From NCBI GenBank assembly GCA_900546395.1, contig URDD01000021.1, forward strand, positions 1-33,443: DNA of 33,443 nucleotides. The letters run 5' to 3'. The notes beneath the pieces were generated by a model that did not search any database, was not told the origin of the DNA, and saw only the letters and a program-made list of their open reading frames with translations. This DNA comes from an uncultured Bacteroidales bacterium (GTDB lineage: Bacteria > Bacteroidota > Bacteroidia > Bacteroidales > UBA932). The translations under genes were made by a program, and so were the position numbers. Below are positions 33,389 through 33,443 of this stretch, piece after piece (within the stretch, counting starts at the first letter, position 1; each line of letters starts with the position of its first letter).

Positions 33389-33420
33389 AGCCGACCCTTT
33401 TGGGTCGGCTTTCGTTGTTT
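33389..33420 (+). terminator. Terminator after the decarboxylase operon
   Basis: AGCCGACCC (33389-33397) pairs exactly with GGGTCGGCT (33402-33410) around a TTTT loop, followed by a T-rich tail. The remaining 23 bases to the window end show nothing recognisable. Confidence 0.88.
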
Positions 33421-33443
33421 TAAAGGATTGCGAAGTCGCAGTC

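Overview
The window looks like a stretch of a Bacteroidota chromosome, most likely order Bacteroidales. No rRNA or tRNA is available to fix the taxon. The evidence is the families present (YbbR and the long form of NusB in one cluster, PUR-domain protein, DUF5606, DUF6340, DUF4301, DUF721 beside RecF), the repeated promoter -7 box TAnnTTTG used by the Bacteroidota primary sigma factor, A-rich leaders without Shine-Dalgarno sequences, and many lipobox lipoproteins. Most of it is densely packed core-genome DNA. No gene-free stretch exceeds 300 bases, and I see no transposase, integrase, CRISPR array, rRNA or tRNA.

Layout. 1-3249 (minus): outer-membrane-like protein, nitrilase-family amidase, and a 5'-nucleotidase-type lipoprotein cut by the window edge. 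3412-7571 (plus): glpABC, the anaerobic glycerol-3-phosphate dehydrogenase, ending at a bidirectional terminator. 7603-10345 (minus): DUF5606 protein, rimO, DUF6340 lipoprotein. 10508-14006 (minus): nusB, yajC, ybbR, coaE, then a small WG-repeat lipoprotein. 14091-14450 (plus): PUR-family nucleic-acid-binding protein. 14655-19275 (minus): lysA, ffh, nadE. 19413-21641 (plus): a bacterial deoxyhypusine synthase homologue, then a seven-helix membrane AraC regulator whose 3' end overlaps a convergent lipoprotein gene. 22209-26336 (minus): recF, DUF721, pdxB, DUF4301. 26511-27925 (plus): membrane TPR protein and YebC. 28039-29475: oxyR and a thioredoxin, divergent. 29630-33359 (plus): a four-gene operon for a sodium-pumping methylmalonyl-CoA decarboxylase, closed by a terminator.

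The metabolism suggested is anaerobic or fermentative: GlpABC delivers electrons from glycerol 3-phosphate to quinone, and the biotin-dependent decarboxylase turns methylmalonyl-CoA decarboxylation (propionate formation) into a sodium gradient. OxyR and thioredoxin indicate peroxide defence.

I do not see a clear undescribed multi-gene system. The points most worth following are the DHS homologue in a bacterium without visible eIF5A, promoter-embedded symmetric elements (oxyR/thioredoxin, glpA, and the lipoprotein gene at 22068), the overlapping convergent pair at 21.6 kb, and the small WG-repeat lipoprotein placed between coaE and the DUF5606 gene.
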